From Polycladidibacter stylochi (GTDB taxonomy: Bacteria; Pseudomonadota; Alphaproteobacteria; Rhizobiales; Stappiaceae), in assembly GCF_001562055.1 (NCBI RefSeq), contig NZ_LLWE01000041.1, positions 84,994-148,993 on the forward strand: 64,000 nucleotides of DNA. The letters run 5' to 3'. The position numbers and the translations under genes are program-made. Under the pieces are notes generated by a model, which had not been told where the DNA came from, made no database searches, and saw nothing but the letters and a program-made list of their open reading frames with translations. Positions 8,759 through 17,411 of the stretch are shown piece by piece. The number at the start of each line of letters is the position of its first letter. The first letter of the stretch is position 1.

Positions 8759-10918
8759 ATGTATTTATTAGGAAGAATAATCTGGAACGGTTGGGTACGT
8801 TTCTTGATATTTTGGGTAATTGTAGCAGCCGTATTGTATGGGTTTGATAATACATTTAAAGATATAAATTACTCGCAATTACTTGAAAGAATGTCTTTGG
8901 CAATTAAGCTTGCCGCCAATCAACTAAATGCTTTAGAGGCAAAAGTAGCCCTTTTTCAACTAAGTGAAACAAAATTTATTCTGTCTCTAGCATATGGTAT
9001 AGCAGTTGTTGCGATATCATTTGCGATTTCCTTTTTTATTCTTCATGTTCTAATCATTAAATTGTCTGTTTATTTGGTTAAAAGAAAAATCAATAAATTT
9101 GATAGACCCGAAGATTTTAAAAGAGCCTATGAGAACCAAATCGATCCCGTATTACGTTCTCATAGACTAATCGGTAATGTCTGGCGTGAGTTCGATGAAA
9201 CACTTGTTCACCCGAGAGAAGGTGAACGGCAAGTTATAAGAAATACTGTGCGTCCCCATACATTTCTCAATATGGGGCTGGTGCGAGATAAACTTGCAGG
9301 CATCAAAATGATGCCATCAATCCCAGGTTATTTTGTGGCTGTAGGCTTACTATTAACTTTTGCAGGTATTGTATTAGCGCTTTACAAGGCCGGAGCAGCT
9401 TCGAGCGCAAATGATGTTACAAAAATGCAAGAGGCGATGACGGAGCTACTGCAAATTGCTTCATTTAAATTTGCCACATCAATTGCTGGGTTAGGCTGCT
9501 CACTACTGCTTTCTATTGTTTTCAAAATGTATATGATTTGGATTGAAAGCGACTTCTCCTCTCTTTGCGAGACGATAGAAAAGAAGTTACTTTATGTTGC
9601 CCCACAAGCTCTTGCTGTACAAATGAATAGCATTATGGAGGAGCAACGGGATCAGTTAAAAGACATCGGCTCCGAGCAGTTCTTTAATCAAATGGGGCAG
9701 TCGCTTGCTCCACAGATCCATTCTGCATTTACGCATGCTATGGCACCTGTCAATCAAAGTATTTCAAACGCACTCGAAAAGGTGACTGAATCTAGCCAAA
9801 CTGGCATTACTGAAATGCTTCAGAAATTTTCTCATGATGTACAGAGTAGTGCCGGGACTGAACTACGAGAATTGGCTGTTTCTCTTACAGCTATGCAGCA
9901 AACTCTGAGCGACATGCAAGCAGGTATGAAAACTAGTGGAGAAGACTTTGCCCAATGCTTAAGCAAAGCGGCTGAAAATCTAAATCAGCTCGTTGGTGAA
10001 GCTGCAAAATCAATGAATGATGGTGCAGCAAGTAGCCGTGATAGCCTTCACGAAATTGTATCTGCTTTACAAGCCACATTTGAGAAAGCAAATCTGGCAA
10101 TTGAACAAGACCTTACCAAAGCTGCAACCGGCGCATCTGACAAGATAGAGCGCGCCATGGGACGGGTCCTGGAGAACCTTGAGGGGCAAATAACACAATT
10201 AAGCAGCGGTATGAGTCAGTTGGAAGGGAACTTGGCAGGTTCAGTACAACAAACTCAACAATCAATGGAATTAGCTCAGAAAAACGCAATTGAAACAGTT
10301 AATTCTGTTGCAGTAAATACTGCAAATGCCCTTAAAAATGGGCTAACTGAGACCTTGCAAACACTGCGTAGTGAAATTGACAGGTTCGAAAAAGCACTCG
10401 GTAGTTCAAGCGTTGCACTAGGTTCGCAAGCGACGGCTATTGGTGATGCCACATCTCAGACAAAGCAGGTATCTGATGTTATTGGTCAAACAGCATCAAC
10501 TCTGCGTCAAACAATTACCCCCTTTACTCAGTCCGTAAGTAAAATCGAGAATGCTACGCTTGACTTTAAACAATCCCTGAGCAAGGCAGTTGTCGCTCTT
10601 GGAGAAAGTCAGAGTGGTTCAAACGAGCTCGCAGCAACTTTGAAGGATGAAGGGCAAAAACTGACAAGGATGTGGCAAGATTATGAAGTTCGCTTCCAAC
10701 GTATTGATACGGAACTTGGGAATGCCGTTGAAAGTTTAGCCTCAGCAACAAGCCAGCAAGGTGCAACACTTACCAAATACTCTAGTGAGGTCGATAAGTC
10801 GCTTGCGCAAGCTGTGAGGCATCTTAACAGTAATGTTACTGATATTGCAGATTCTGTTGAAGAATTTGCTGATGAGGTTGGAAAGTTACACTCCGTTTTA
10901 CGACCAGCTGCGGAGTAA
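8759..10918 (+). CDS. zorA: ZorA, MotA-like stator/motor protein of type I Zorya
   Basis: A 719-residue inner-membrane protein. Four membrane segments are visible near residues 13-30, 73-100, 188-210 and 236-262. A long, largely helical cytoplasmic tail (about 290-719) rich in Q, S, A and E heptads follows. The MotA/ExbB-like core pairs with ZorB to make a proton-driven complex that senses phage infection, and the tail is thought to relay the signal. It is the first of four closely packed genes. Identification rests on the membrane layout, the tail and the ZorB, ZorC and ZorD neighbours. Confidence 0.93.
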   Translation: MYLLGRIIWNGWVRFLIFWVIVAAVLYGFDNTFKDINYSQLLERMSLAIKLAANQLNALEAKVALFQLSETKFILSLAYGIAVVAISFAISFFILHVLIIKLSVYLVKRKINKFDRPEDFKRAYENQIDPVLRSHRLIGNVWREFDETLVHPREGERQVIRNTVRPHTFLNMGLVRDKLAGIKMMPSIPGYFVAVGLLLTFAGIVLALYKAGAASSANDVTKMQEAMTELLQIASFKFATSIAGLGCSLLLSIVFKMYMIWIESDFSSLCETIEKKLLYVAPQALAVQMNSIMEEQRDQLKDIGSEQFFNQMGQSLAPQIHSAFTHAMAPVNQSISNALEKVTESSQTGITEMLQKFSHDVQSSAGTELRELAVSLTAMQQTLSDMQAGMKTSGEDFAQCLSKAAENLNQLVGEAAKSMNDGAASSRDSLHEIVSALQATFEKANLAIEQDLTKAATGASDKIERAMGRVLENLEGQITQLSSGMSQLEGNLAGSVQQTQQSMELAQKNAIETVNSVAVNTANALKNGLTETLQTLRSEIDRFEKALGSSSVALGSQATAIGDATSQTKQVSDVIGQTASTLRQTITPFTQSVSKIENATLDFKQSLSKAVVALGESQSGSNELAATLKDEGQKLTRMWQDYEVRFQRIDTELGNAVESLASATSQQGATLTKYSSEVDKSLAQAVRHLNSNVTDIADSVEEFADEVGKLHSVLRPAAE

Positions 10919-10926
10919 ATTGAGCG

Positions 10927-11844
10927 ATGCTAGCCCTTGATGAAACACAGTATGATCATGAAGAGGAAAGTGAAAACTACTTTGTCTCGATGACTGATAT
11001 GATGGTTGGTATCCTGTTCATCTTTATCATTATGCTCATGGTATTCGCGCTCCAGTTTCAAGAACAAACGGATACTTCAGAGACTAAGCTTTCTGAAATA
11101 CTTGAGCGTATTGAGGATGTAACTAAAAAGCTAAGCAATTTACAAGATGAAATTGATGTTCGTTTAACTGCGCTTAATGCCTCACGACAAAAGCGAACTC
11201 AATTGCTTGTCGACATAGAACAAGAATTGAAGGCTGTTGGCCTGGAAGTTCAAATAGATCCCGAAAATGGCGTGTTACGCCTAACAGAGAACGCGATCCA
11301 TTTTGCAAGCAATCAATCAATTCTGGACCGGGTTGCAAAAAAGAATGTCGAAAAAGTCTCGCGTGTTTTGGCAAAAGTTTTGCCAAGTTATACAAGCTGT
11401 ATCAATACGGGAGGTGTAGAAAGCTGTAAAGAGTTGCCGCCGGGTGGTGCAATTGACACTGTTTTTATTGAAGGCCATACAGATAGCCAGGGGTCGGACA
11501 CTGAAGCTGGTGACAAGCGCAATTGGCAACTTTCTACTGAAAGAGCTGTTTCAACCTATAGAGCATTACTTACTGCTGCGCCGACTTTACGTAGTTTGAT
11601 GAATCCTGACCGCAAGCAAATATTATCTGTCTCAGGCTATGCTTCAACCCGACCCATACCTGGCACAGAGAAAGCCAGCCTTGATAGGGCTTCACGAGCA
11701 CAAACGCTTCTTCGCAATCGCCGCATTGATATTCGCTTTGTTATGCAAGTCGATCCTACAGATCGATTGAACAAAGTTCTTAAACTCACCCGAGATATGC
11801 AAGGCGAAATTGAAGTACTCAAGAAGACACTTGGCGCACAATGA
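10927..11844 (+). CDS. zorB: ZorB, MotB-like protein with OmpA peptidoglycan-binding domain
   Basis: 305 residues. A short cytoplasmic N-terminus leads into one membrane helix (about 20-42) with a conserved Asp at residue 24 (SMTDMMVG), the predicted proton-carrying residue. A periplasmic coiled coil (about 50-100) and a C-terminal OmpA/MotB domain with IEGHTDSQG and RIDIRF follow. It anchors the ZorAB motor to peptidoglycan. It starts 8 bases after zorA and overlaps zorC by 4. Confidence 0.94.
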   Translation: MLALDETQYDHEEESENYFVSMTDMMVGILFIFIIMLMVFALQFQEQTDTSETKLSEILERIEDVTKKLSNLQDEIDVRLTALNASRQKRTQLLVDIEQELKAVGLEVQIDPENGVLRLTENAIHFASNQSILDRVAKKNVEKVSRVLAKVLPSYTSCINTGGVESCKELPPGGAIDTVFIEGHTDSQGSDTEAGDKRNWQLSTERAVSTYRALLTAAPTLRSLMNPDRKQILSVSGYASTRPIPGTEKASLDRASRAQTLLRNRRIDIRFVMQVDPTDRLNKVLKLTRDMQGEIEVLKKTLGAQ

Positions 11845-13277
11845 CGAATACATCTCTCAAACAAATTTGTAGCGACACGGTCAGCAGCTTCACACATGCT
11901 ACTGTACAATTAAATTTGCCAGAAATAACCTTTGTGGGACAGGAACTAAAACAACTTCCATCAGAGACATGGGCACAGCAGGATAAGACAGATCTTCCGA
12001 CCTTGAATAAAATATCATATGATATTATCGAAGCGCTCAGTAACGACAGGGATTTAACAAAAAAGCAGCTGCGGAAAGCAGCTTGGTGCCTATGGGAAAC
12101 AAAGCCAGCACTTTCTTCTGATCCCGTCATTTTGCAAAAAATACTAGCGATACTAACTCAAGGTAAAAAACGTCTATTTAAAATACTGGCAACTGTATAT
12201 CTTTCACAGTTTCGAAAGGATAGACCCGGCCTAACAGCGGTTTCAAAAGCGTTACAAATCGGAGCAATTCAAATAGGACAACCTTGGCAACAGTTACAAG
12301 AGAACTACGCGCTTTATGATAGGGACAATGGTCCTAAGCGTATCGCGCAAGTTGCCTTACAGCAAAATTATTCAGTACCTCAACTTATGCGGGACTTGGG
12401 ACTTTCAGATCAAAGTGCCCTTTCCGGTTTTTCTCAGGCGGTGACCAGCTCAATACTCAAATCGCTGTCTGCTGACACAAGCAATGAACACTTGAGACGC
12501 CTTGAACTTGTACGCCAATATGCACTAGATGAAAGTCAGAGCCAATTATTCGCGGGGCAAGACGTAGAGATTGCGACAGCTCTTATTGAGCCATTCGTGA
12601 AATCACAGCAGAAACCGGATGATGAGGTAAAAGATAGCTTCCTAGATACATTGATAGGTTTGTTCGAAGATCCTCGCCTCAATCCCGGGCGTTGGGTTAA
12701 GATGGGGCCTCTTAAAGAAGAAATAATATCATGGTTAACGAAGCAATCTTTACGCCAATTTTTAGACATTGTTGATCGAATTACCAACGAACCCTCTGAG
12801 AAAGCTATGTGGCAATATAGACGTGCTTTTTGGGAGGCTGTCTACCAGAAAGACTTAATTAAGGGGGCTTGGGTCATTTTTGCAGATGATGGCGCAACTG
12901 CAACTCGTAACCACTATGGAAAAGAAGTTCAATTCGGGCGCTTTTTTAAAGGTGGCTCAAAAGCAGCAAGAAGCAGTCACGCCGTACTCCTATTAAGAAT
13001 TGGAAATGGCGTTGTTGCTGACTGGAGCCATAACGGAAAAGTGAATATTTGGAGCAATTATGATGCTCGAAAAGCACCGAAACTCTACAAAAATTGGTAT
13101 AATACAGATGAAGTCCGTTATTATGTCGGCCAGGGCAACATTAATACGCCAGAACATTTTGTGCAAATTCACAGCTCACCTCAAACTTACAGTTGGCAGA
13201 AAGCCGTTGCAGAGCGCATTAAAGCAATGACCAATACGCGCATACAAGAACGGGAATACAAGGTTAGGAGTTACTGA
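11841..13277 (+). CDS. zorC: ZorC, EH-signature domain protein
   Basis: 478 residues, soluble, with the C-terminal EH_Signature region: the WQYRRAFWEAVYQKDLIKGAWVIF segment, around residues 315-337, and the WSHNGKVNIW segment. In type I Zorya, ZorC is a cytoplasmic effector acting with ZorD on invading DNA. Start and stop overlap zorB (4 bases) and zorD (1 base). The length is slightly shorter than commonly seen but no truncation is evident. Confidence 0.9.
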   Translation: MTNTSLKQICSDTVSSFTHATVQLNLPEITFVGQELKQLPSETWAQQDKTDLPTLNKISYDIIEALSNDRDLTKKQLRKAAWCLWETKPALSSDPVILQKILAILTQGKKRLFKILATVYLSQFRKDRPGLTAVSKALQIGAIQIGQPWQQLQENYALYDRDNGPKRIAQVALQQNYSVPQLMRDLGLSDQSALSGFSQAVTSSILKSLSADTSNEHLRRLELVRQYALDESQSQLFAGQDVEIATALIEPFVKSQQKPDDEVKDSFLDTLIGLFEDPRLNPGRWVKMGPLKEEIISWLTKQSLRQFLDIVDRITNEPSEKAMWQYRRAFWEAVYQKDLIKGAWVIFADDGATATRNHYGKEVQFGRFFKGGSKAARSSHAVLLLRIGNGVVADWSHNGKVNIWSNYDARKAPKLYKNWYNTDEVRYYVGQGNINTPEHFVQIHSSPQTYSWQKAVAERIKAMTNTRIQEREYKVRSY

Positions 13278-16243
13278 TGGGCTTCTTAGGTATCCCCCAC
13301 CCTCAGGGAGCGATTGTTCAACTATGTAAGCCGAAAATTCTAGGTAGAAAAAAAACCATTAACTTGGCTGACTGGGATCGATCACTTTCGAAAGCGCTGA
13401 AGCCTACCTATCGCTTGCTAATGAACTTGCTCGCTGAAGGGGCCGGTGAAAAATACGAGGAAGGCGTACTAATTCCCACCAAAACACTGCTTTCACTGCC
13501 GGATAATCAATTGAGTCGATTAGGCATACCTCCTTTAGCTGGTCTTTCGTTGTCTCTATCCATGAACGGCAGGGTTGATAGCACTGATAGTAACTTGATA
13601 CTTGTGTGGCAAGACAGCAATTCACGGACAATTACCCCAGATTTTAAAGGCCCATTTTTACAAAGCAATGGAGAATGGCGCAGGCTTTCCAAATTCATGT
13701 ATGAGCTGCAACATGCAGCACGTGAATTTAATGCGAGTGCAGGACAGAACTTCGAAGATCGGCTTCCTTACTGGTCTCAGGTGCAACAATACTTAAATGA
13801 ACTTGATCACGGGGTTGATGCAGATAAATATTTAAATTCCTTACGAATTTATCAAGCTGGTGCACTTACGTTGGATGTTAGGGAGACACAAAACGGACCT
13901 GACTTTATTCCCGTGATGCTGCCCAAAGGAGCGCCGGCTGAACTACTGGAAACTGATGATGGACCGAACACCTCTGAATTAGACAGTGCCAATTATCATG
14001 AGAATGAAGAAGCTACCAATCTGTTGCCACCACTACTGCAAGACAAGTTTGATAGCCAGTTTTCGCAGCTTCGCGGTCAAACACCGCCTGCTATGGTACT
14101 GGAGAAGGGAGCCTACTTATTAATCGAAAAGCCTTTACAAACCGCAATAGACATCGTCAAAAGCGCCCGTACACTGCCGCTAGCGGGGCGACGCGAGTTC
14201 TTACGCAATCCTAGAACTGTGTTATCGCAGGCATTAGGTTCTGAGGGCGATTCTCTAGCTCAGGAAATATTCGTTGAAACAGAACAATACTCAGAAAGAA
14301 TTCAGGGATTAGGACTTTGGGAAAAGCCTAATTTGCCTTGGCTGTCTCGCAAGTCTACTCAATGGTTACCCGAACGGTTTTACTTCACCATTGGTACAAA
14401 GACAAAAGAGGCAACTCCGGAAACTATAGAAAATCTACGTATCAGCTTTGAGCAAGCTAAAGAGAATGACCTTGATGTCGTTCAGTTCCAAGGAGAAAGC
14501 TTCAAGTGTGCTGACGTAGAGAAGTGCCTAGAGAACCTCTCGCCTCAAACCATAGTAGAACTCGGTGATATAGAGCAAAAAGAACAGTCAGTGCAACTTG
14601 AACCTGACGAAAAGAAAGAGGCTGCTGTCCTACTCATTCAGGAAAATTTGGAATCGAATGATTATACAGCGAATTTTTCTAAGCGCAGCCACATATTCCC
14701 GATTGAGTTTCCAAACGATTATATCAACGGTACAATACCAAAGAGCCATCAAATGGTTGGTTTCGACTGGGTATGCCGTGCTTGGAAAGAGGGCTGGCCG
14801 GGCGTTTTACTTGCTGATGATATGGGGGTTGGTAAAACCTTTCAAGCTTTGGCCTTCTTGGCATGGATACGCCAAAATAAACTCGGAGCCAACAACTCGT
14901 TCCGTGCCTTGAAAGGGCCAATACTTATTGTTGCGCCTACAGCACTACTTGCCAATTGGCGAAAAGAGGCTGAAATACATTTGCTTCCCGATACACTAGG
15001 CCAATGCTGTGAGGTCTACGGTAAAGGGCTGAAGAGTTTAAAAAGAAAACAATGTGATATTACAAAGGGCGAGGATTTGCTCCATATTGAGCAATTACGC
15101 GAAGCAGAGTGGGTACTAACGACATATGATACACTGGCTTTATACCACCAATCCTTTGCCCGAATTGCTTTTTCTATAGGGATATTTGATGAGATCCAGA
15201 AAATAAAATCTCCAGATTCAATCAACTCTCATGCGGCAAAAACAGTCAATATTGATTTCGTCGTTGGGATGACTGGAACACCAATTGAAAACCGTATTGA
15301 GGACCTATGGTGTATTATGGATAGGATTGCCCCCGGTTATTTGGAGGATTTAAAAAGCTTTTCAAAAACCTATGGCGATGAAAATGCTGAGTCTCTCAAT
15401 GCCTTGAAGTCCAAACTTGATGAACCACAAGGCAACGCTCCACCAATTATGTTAAGGCGTATGAAGGAGCAAATCTCCACTGATTTACCGAATAAAGATA
15501 TTAAGTCCTACAAAATTAACATGAGTACAGAGCAAGCCCGTGCTTATGATGGCATCATTCAAAAGGCAAAATCCAGCGACGCTAGTCCAAGATTTATTTT
15601 ACAAACCCTACATGAAATGCGTAGTATTTCCTTACATCCCAACGGTCATTCTCAATCTGATCTCTACGATAAAAAGCAACGAGAAGAGTGGATAAAGGCT
15701 TCAGCCCGCCTTGCGAAAACCATTCAAATTCTTGAGGAAATTGAGAGTAAAGGCGAAAAAGCACTCGTTTTTCTAGAAGATAGAATCATTCAGCAGAGCC
15801 TCTCGACAGCATTGGCCGAGCATTTTTGTTTTGCGGCGCCTCCGGTTATCATTAATGGTGAGATGACAGGTTTGAAGCGGCAAGAACACGTTGATGCTTT
15901 CCAAAATTTGCCTAAAGGTTTTGCCGTTATGATTTTATCACCTAAAGCTGCGGGCATTGGTTTAACAATAACGGCGGCTAATCATGTTATTCATCTAAGC
16001 CGCTGGTGGAATCCAGCCGTTGAAGACCAGTGCAACGACCGTACCTATCGGATTGGACAGAAGAAAGACGTCACCATACATGTGCCAATGGCAGTCCACC
16101 CCACTTATGGCCAGGCTTCCTTTGATATCCGCCTCGATGAACTTTTGAAGAAAAAGAGGAATCTTTCGCAAAATATGCTTGCCCCGCCGGTTTGCGAGGG
16201 AGATTCGGAAGCGCTATATAGTCAGGTCATAAAAAACAATTAA
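13277..16243 (+). CDS. zorD: ZorD, SNF2/SWI2-family helicase of type I Zorya
   Basis: 988 residues. An N-terminal ZorD-specific region (about 1-480) is followed by a SNF2 ATPase: motif I DDMGVGKT near 512-519, DEIQ near 637, GMTGTPIENR near 660. The second RecA lobe has AAGIGLTITAANHVIHLSRW and the arginine motif DRTYRIGQ near 922-929. It completes the zorABCD set, and the absence of a ZorE HNH gene makes this type I. Codon use resembles the other zor genes and is more AT-rich than the cas genes, suggesting a separate acquisition. Confidence 0.95.
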   Translation: MGFLGIPHPQGAIVQLCKPKILGRKKTINLADWDRSLSKALKPTYRLLMNLLAEGAGEKYEEGVLIPTKTLLSLPDNQLSRLGIPPLAGLSLSLSMNGRVDSTDSNLILVWQDSNSRTITPDFKGPFLQSNGEWRRLSKFMYELQHAAREFNASAGQNFEDRLPYWSQVQQYLNELDHGVDADKYLNSLRIYQAGALTLDVRETQNGPDFIPVMLPKGAPAELLETDDGPNTSELDSANYHENEEATNLLPPLLQDKFDSQFSQLRGQTPPAMVLEKGAYLLIEKPLQTAIDIVKSARTLPLAGRREFLRNPRTVLSQALGSEGDSLAQEIFVETEQYSERIQGLGLWEKPNLPWLSRKSTQWLPERFYFTIGTKTKEATPETIENLRISFEQAKENDLDVVQFQGESFKCADVEKCLENLSPQTIVELGDIEQKEQSVQLEPDEKKEAAVLLIQENLESNDYTANFSKRSHIFPIEFPNDYINGTIPKSHQMVGFDWVCRAWKEGWPGVLLADDMGVGKTFQALAFLAWIRQNKLGANNSFRALKGPILIVAPTALLANWRKEAEIHLLPDTLGQCCEVYGKGLKSLKRKQCDITKGEDLLHIEQLREAEWVLTTYDTLALYHQSFARIAFSIGIFDEIQKIKSPDSINSHAAKTVNIDFVVGMTGTPIENRIEDLWCIMDRIAPGYLEDLKSFSKTYGDENAESLNALKSKLDEPQGNAPPIMLRRMKEQISTDLPNKDIKSYKINMSTEQARAYDGIIQKAKSSDASPRFILQTLHEMRSISLHPNGHSQSDLYDKKQREEWIKASARLAKTIQILEEIESKGEKALVFLEDRIIQQSLSTALAEHFCFAAPPVIINGEMTGLKRQEHVDAFQNLPKGFAVMILSPKAAGIGLTITAANHVIHLSRWWNPAVEDQCNDRTYRIGQKKDVTIHVPMAVHPTYGQASFDIRLDELLKKKRNLSQNMLAPPVCEGDSEALYSQVIKNN

Positions 16244-16370
16244 CTCAATAAAAATCACAGCAAAACTAATGTGTTTGATACCAGAAAATGACTTGAGAAG
16301 ATTGACTAGGCATCTGGAAAGCAAAAAAGACACCAAATGGTGCCTTACGTTTCTTAATTTGAAGAGAGGA

Positions 16371-16447
16371 TGGTAGCGAGGGAGGGACTTGAACCCCCGA
16401 CACGCGGATTATGATTCCGCTGCTCTAACCAACTGAGCTACCCCGCC
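16371..16447 (-). tRNA. tRNA-Met (CAT), elongator type
   Basis: A 77-nt cloverleaf including an encoded CCA. The acceptor pairs GGCGGGG with CCTCGCT, the D arm begins GCTC, the anticodon stem is GCGGA/TCCGC with loop ATCATAA (anticodon CAT), and the T arm is GGGGG-TTCAAGT-CCCTC. The sequence resembles alphaproteobacterial elongator tRNA-Met. A tRNA-Ile2 with modified C34 also reads CAT and is not fully excluded. It borders the defence genes, a usual place for island insertion, although I see no integrase. Confidence 0.93.
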
Positions 16448-16603
16448 ATCCGTTGCGCTATATGACACTTGAGAGTGTCGCGCTCTGTGAGGAGGGTGTA
16501 TAAGGGGCTTAGCGGTTGGCGTCAAGCGGATTTACTAGCGATTTTGTGGAAACTGTAAAATTGTGAAAAAACTAGCTCGAACAAGGGGCTAGCTGTTAAT
16601 AAG

Positions 16604-17029
16604 TCAGGAATTAGTTTCCCTGTTTTGGTCTTGCACCCAATTCTCAAGCCTGAGGCCGGGCACGCGGACAAACTCCTTGGTGTTATTGGTTACCACAATA
16701 AGGCCGCTGGCGCGGGCATGCCCGGCAATCATAACGTCGAATGGGCCAATCGTTCGCCCCTGTTTTGCCAGTTCGGCGCGGATTTGTCCCGTTTGCGCGG
16801 CCGCTAAACTGTCATAATCCAGCACTGCCAAACGGGCGGCAAACCCCTCAATAATTTCTAGATTTTGGGCAGGACGTGCAGATTTCTCAGCCCCATATAT
16901 CAGCTCCATAAGGGTAATAGAGGAGATAGCTAAATATTGGCTGTACCGTTCGAATTGTTCACGCACACTTTGCGGGCGATTTTTGATTGTATAAATGCAA
17001 ATGTTGGTATCCAACAGGTATTTGAGCAT
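16604..17029 (-). CDS. vapC: VapC-type PIN-domain ribonuclease toxin
   Basis: 141 residues with the PIN layout: LLDTNICIY at 5-13 (first Asp), the E in LMELIYGAEKS near 42, and FDVMIAGHA near 98-106, followed by a VTNNTKEF-type strand. VapC toxins cut specific RNAs, commonly initiator tRNA or rRNA, until neutralised by VapB. The ATG overlaps the vapB stop by one base (TAATG). All acidic residues are present, so the toxin should be active. Confidence 0.93.
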   Translation of the reverse strand: MLKYLLDTNICIYTIKNRPQSVREQFERYSQYLAISSITLMELIYGAEKSARPAQNLEIIEGFAARLAVLDYDSLAAAQTGQIRAELAKQGRTIGPFDVMIAGHARASGLIVVTNNTKEFVRVPGLRLENWVQDQNRETNS

Positions 17030-17259
17030 TAAAAATCCTCACGCTCCTGCATTTGGGGCTGCTCTCTATTCTCCATACAATCATCGCTCACCGAGGGGCC
17101 ATCAAACCATGCTGCCCAGCTTTCACCAACCGGCGTGATTATACGTGTATTACCAATAGCCACGATTTCAACACGCTTCACTGTGTCAGGTAAGGCTGCC
17201 GCCTTTGGTAAACGAACAGCCTGAGAGCGATTGGATTTGAAAATTGCACCTTCAAACAT
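17029..17259 (-). CDS. vapB: VapB-type antitoxin (AbrB-like)
   Basis: 76 residues starting MFEGAIFKSNRSQAVRLPKA, a swapped-hairpin AbrB fold that binds the operon promoter, with an acidic C-terminal tail that wraps VapC. The start at 17259 is chosen over the longer one at 17280 because AAAAGGAGGG lies just upstream and the homologous family begins here. It is cotranscribed with the toxin and probably autoregulates its own promoter. Confidence 0.92.
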   Translation of the reverse strand: MFEGAIFKSNRSQAVRLPKAAALPDTVKRVEIVAIGNTRIITPVGESWAAWFDGPSVSDDCMENREQPQMQEREDF

Positions 17260-17411
17260 AACACCCTCCTTTTGCCGCATATTGTCGATATTTATATATC
17301 CTTATTGTATATACAAAATACGCCGCATCTCGGGATATGTCAAGTGGATATACACTTCTTGCACTCAGGCACCATATCGTCTCCCCGCCAATAATTGGCC
17401 ATGAAACCGGC

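Noticed and set aside
16244..16447. Duplicated tRNA-Met end as an island attachment site
   Set aside because: I found no second copy of the tRNA 3' end in the window and no integrase gene.
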